Source: Chloroflexota bacterium
Lineage (GTDB): Bacteria; Chloroflexota; UBA11872
Reading direction: 5' to 3'
Assembly (NCBI GenBank): GCA_022824865.1
Contig: JAJDZD010000055.1
Location: 1 to 64,000 of the forward strand
DNA length: 64,000 nt
Below are positions 62,987 to 64,000 of this stretch, piece after piece (position 1 is the stretch's first letter; each line of letters starts with the position of its first letter). Both the position numbers and the translations under genes were made by a program. Under the pieces are notes generated by a model, which worked only from the letters and a program-made list of their open reading frames with translations, ran no database searches and was not told where the DNA came from.

Positions 62987-64000
62987 ATGCCGCCGGGACC
63001 GCGCCGCCACCATGGCGCACCTCAGCCGCTGGGCGCCGGCGACCGGGTAGTTCGCGTGCCGCGGCGGGTGGCCATGAGCCTGGAGGTGGACACCACCCTG
63101 GCGCGCCGCGGCCCCTTTAGGCCGGGACTCATCCTCGTCATTGCCTTCGCCAGCCTGATATTCCTGGGCACCGTCCTGCTGGCCCTGCCACTCTCGCTGG
63201 CCGACGGCCAGGAGCCGGACCTGCTGGTCGCGCTGTTCACCGCAACGTCGGCTGTCTGCGTCACCGGGTTGACGGTCGTCTCGACCCACGACCATTGGTC
63301 GCTGTTCGGACAGATCGTGATCCTGGGCTTGATTCAGGCCGGCGCTCTGGGCTTCATCGTGGGCGCCATCGTCATCTTCTCGCTGGCCGGCCGGCGCACG
63401 TCCACCCGCGAACGCCTGATGTTCGGCCAGCACATCGGTCGCGGTGAACCCGGCGGCCTAAAGGGGCTGTTCTGGCGCATCGCCATCTTCACGCTGTTCC
63501 TGCAAGGCGCGGGCGCGGTGCTGCTATTTCTGCGGGTCCGCGGCGACTCAGCAGTAGACAATCCGCACTGGTGGTCGATCTTTCACGCCGTCTCGGCCTT
63601 CACCAACGCGGGGTTCGACATCGAGCCCGGCTCCAACAGCTTCGCGCGTCTGGTCGACGATCCAACCACGGTGGGCATCCTGGCGGCGCTGGCGATCATT
63701 GGCGCCATCGGATTCATGGTGATCTTCGACGTGATACGTCGGCGGCTGTGGCGGCGCCTGGGGCTGGAATCACGAATCGTGCTGACGGCCATGCCGGCCC
63801 TCCTGATCGCGGGATTCCTGCTGCTGCTGGTGCTTTCGCCGGATTTCGGCGGCGCGGTGCCCGAGGACGACCTTGGCCTGCGCTCGAACGCCGCGCTCAA
63901 TCACGCGGTCTGGCGCACGACCGGCTTCTCGACCATCGATATGGGCCGTCTCCACACCGACACGCTGATCGTTCTGATCGTCCTGATGTTCATCGGGGGC
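62987..64000 (+). CDS. TrkH/KtrB-type potassium transporter, N-terminal part (cut by window end)
   Basis: 338 codons are visible and the frame is open at the edge. A basic N-terminus leads into helices (LILVIAFASLIFLGTVLLALPLSL). Pore-loop sequences of the Trk/Ktr family are present: ATSAVCVTGLTVVST, AVSAFTNAGFDIEPG and AVWRTTGFSTIDMG, ending just before the next filter (LMFIGG). The ATG at 62987 has GGAGG at about 6 nt. Would import K+ with a cytoplasmic TrkA/KtrA subunit encoded elsewhere. The DarA-like c-di-AMP proteins are known partners of potassium control in other bacteria, though not adjacent here. Confidence 0.93.
   Translation, partial: MPPGPRRHHGAPQPLGAGDRVVRVPRRVAMSLEVDTTLARRGPFRPGLILVIAFASLIFLGTVLLALPLSLADGQEPDLLVALFTATSAVCVTGLTVVSTHDHWSLFGQIVILGLIQAGALGFIVGAIVIFSLAGRRTSTRERLMFGQHIGRGEPGGLKGLFWRIAIFTLFLQGAGAVLLFLRVRGDSAVDNPHWWSIFHAVSAFTNAGFDIEPGSNSFARLVDDPTTVGILAALAIIGAIGFMVIFDVIRRRLWRRLGLESRIVLTAMPALLIAGFLLLLVLSPDFGGAVPEDDLGLRSNAALNHAVWRTTGFSTIDMGRLHTDTLIVLIVLMFIGG

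Overview
The window is GC-rich, gene-dense bacterial chromosome with no rRNA and no CRISPR array. The gene content suggests a Chloroflexota bacterium, possibly SAR202/Dehalococcoidia-like. The pointers are Tat-type lipoproteins that open with long Glu/Val-rich 'EVPVEKVV' repeats, three mandelate-racemase/muconate-lactonizing (enolase superfamily) enzymes, five Gfo/Idh/MocA oxidoreductases, a sulfatase and a tig-clpP-clpX cluster. This placement is inference from family knowledge; no marker gene was searched.

Layout. 1-420: truncated IS481-like element and purine-rich DNA. 0.4-5.6 kb: secreted M14 peptidase, Ldh-type dehydrogenase, glycoside-hydrolase-like lipoprotein, aminotransferase. 5.7-9.3 kb: tightly overlapping reverse operon (AlkD-like protein, nucleoside hydrolase, nucleotidyltransferase) and a TumA/TumE-like toxin-antitoxin pair. 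9.5-13.5 kb: reverse operon of an SRPBCC protein, a TPR protein and a predicted flavin-dependent halogenase with a C-terminal PqqD-like domain. 13.7-16.7 kb: tRNA-Glu, cupin, DUF4202, two c-di-AMP-receptor-like genes, DUF6807. 16.9-23 kb: two paralogous solute-binding lipoproteins and a TolB-propeller/LRR protein. 23-36.9 kb: catabolic genes (Gfo/Idh/MocA, M20, sulfatase with an in-frame stop, ADH, enolase-family, aldo/keto reductase, SDR), small lipoproteins and a DUF418 membrane protein.

36.9-43.8 kb is the accessory region. It holds repeat-rich DNA with a 25-bp perfect hairpin and then a visibly AT-richer two-gene unit: a calcineurin-like phosphoesterase translationally coupled to an HSP90/GHKL-type ATPase. 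VapBC and an opposing Phd-like antitoxin ORF follow. This pair is the best candidate for an undescribed, possibly defensive, system.

43.9-64 kb: HIT protein, duplicated enolase-family genes around a DUF2283 gene, a heterodimeric ABC exporter, Gfo/Idh/MocA, an NYN-domain gene behind a terminator-like leader, clpX-clpP-tig, a very large RCC1-repeat secreted protein, tRNA-Leu, Mn-type superoxide dismutase, a SIMPL protein, Gfo/Idh/MocA and a TrkH potassium transporter cut by the window end.

The oxidoreductases, enolase-family enzymes, solute-binding proteins and hydrolases fit scavenging of diverse sugars, sugar acids and sulfated compounds. Several genes (vapB, HIT, SIMPL) have a -10-like hexamer exactly 6 nt before the start codon, suggesting leaderless transcripts.
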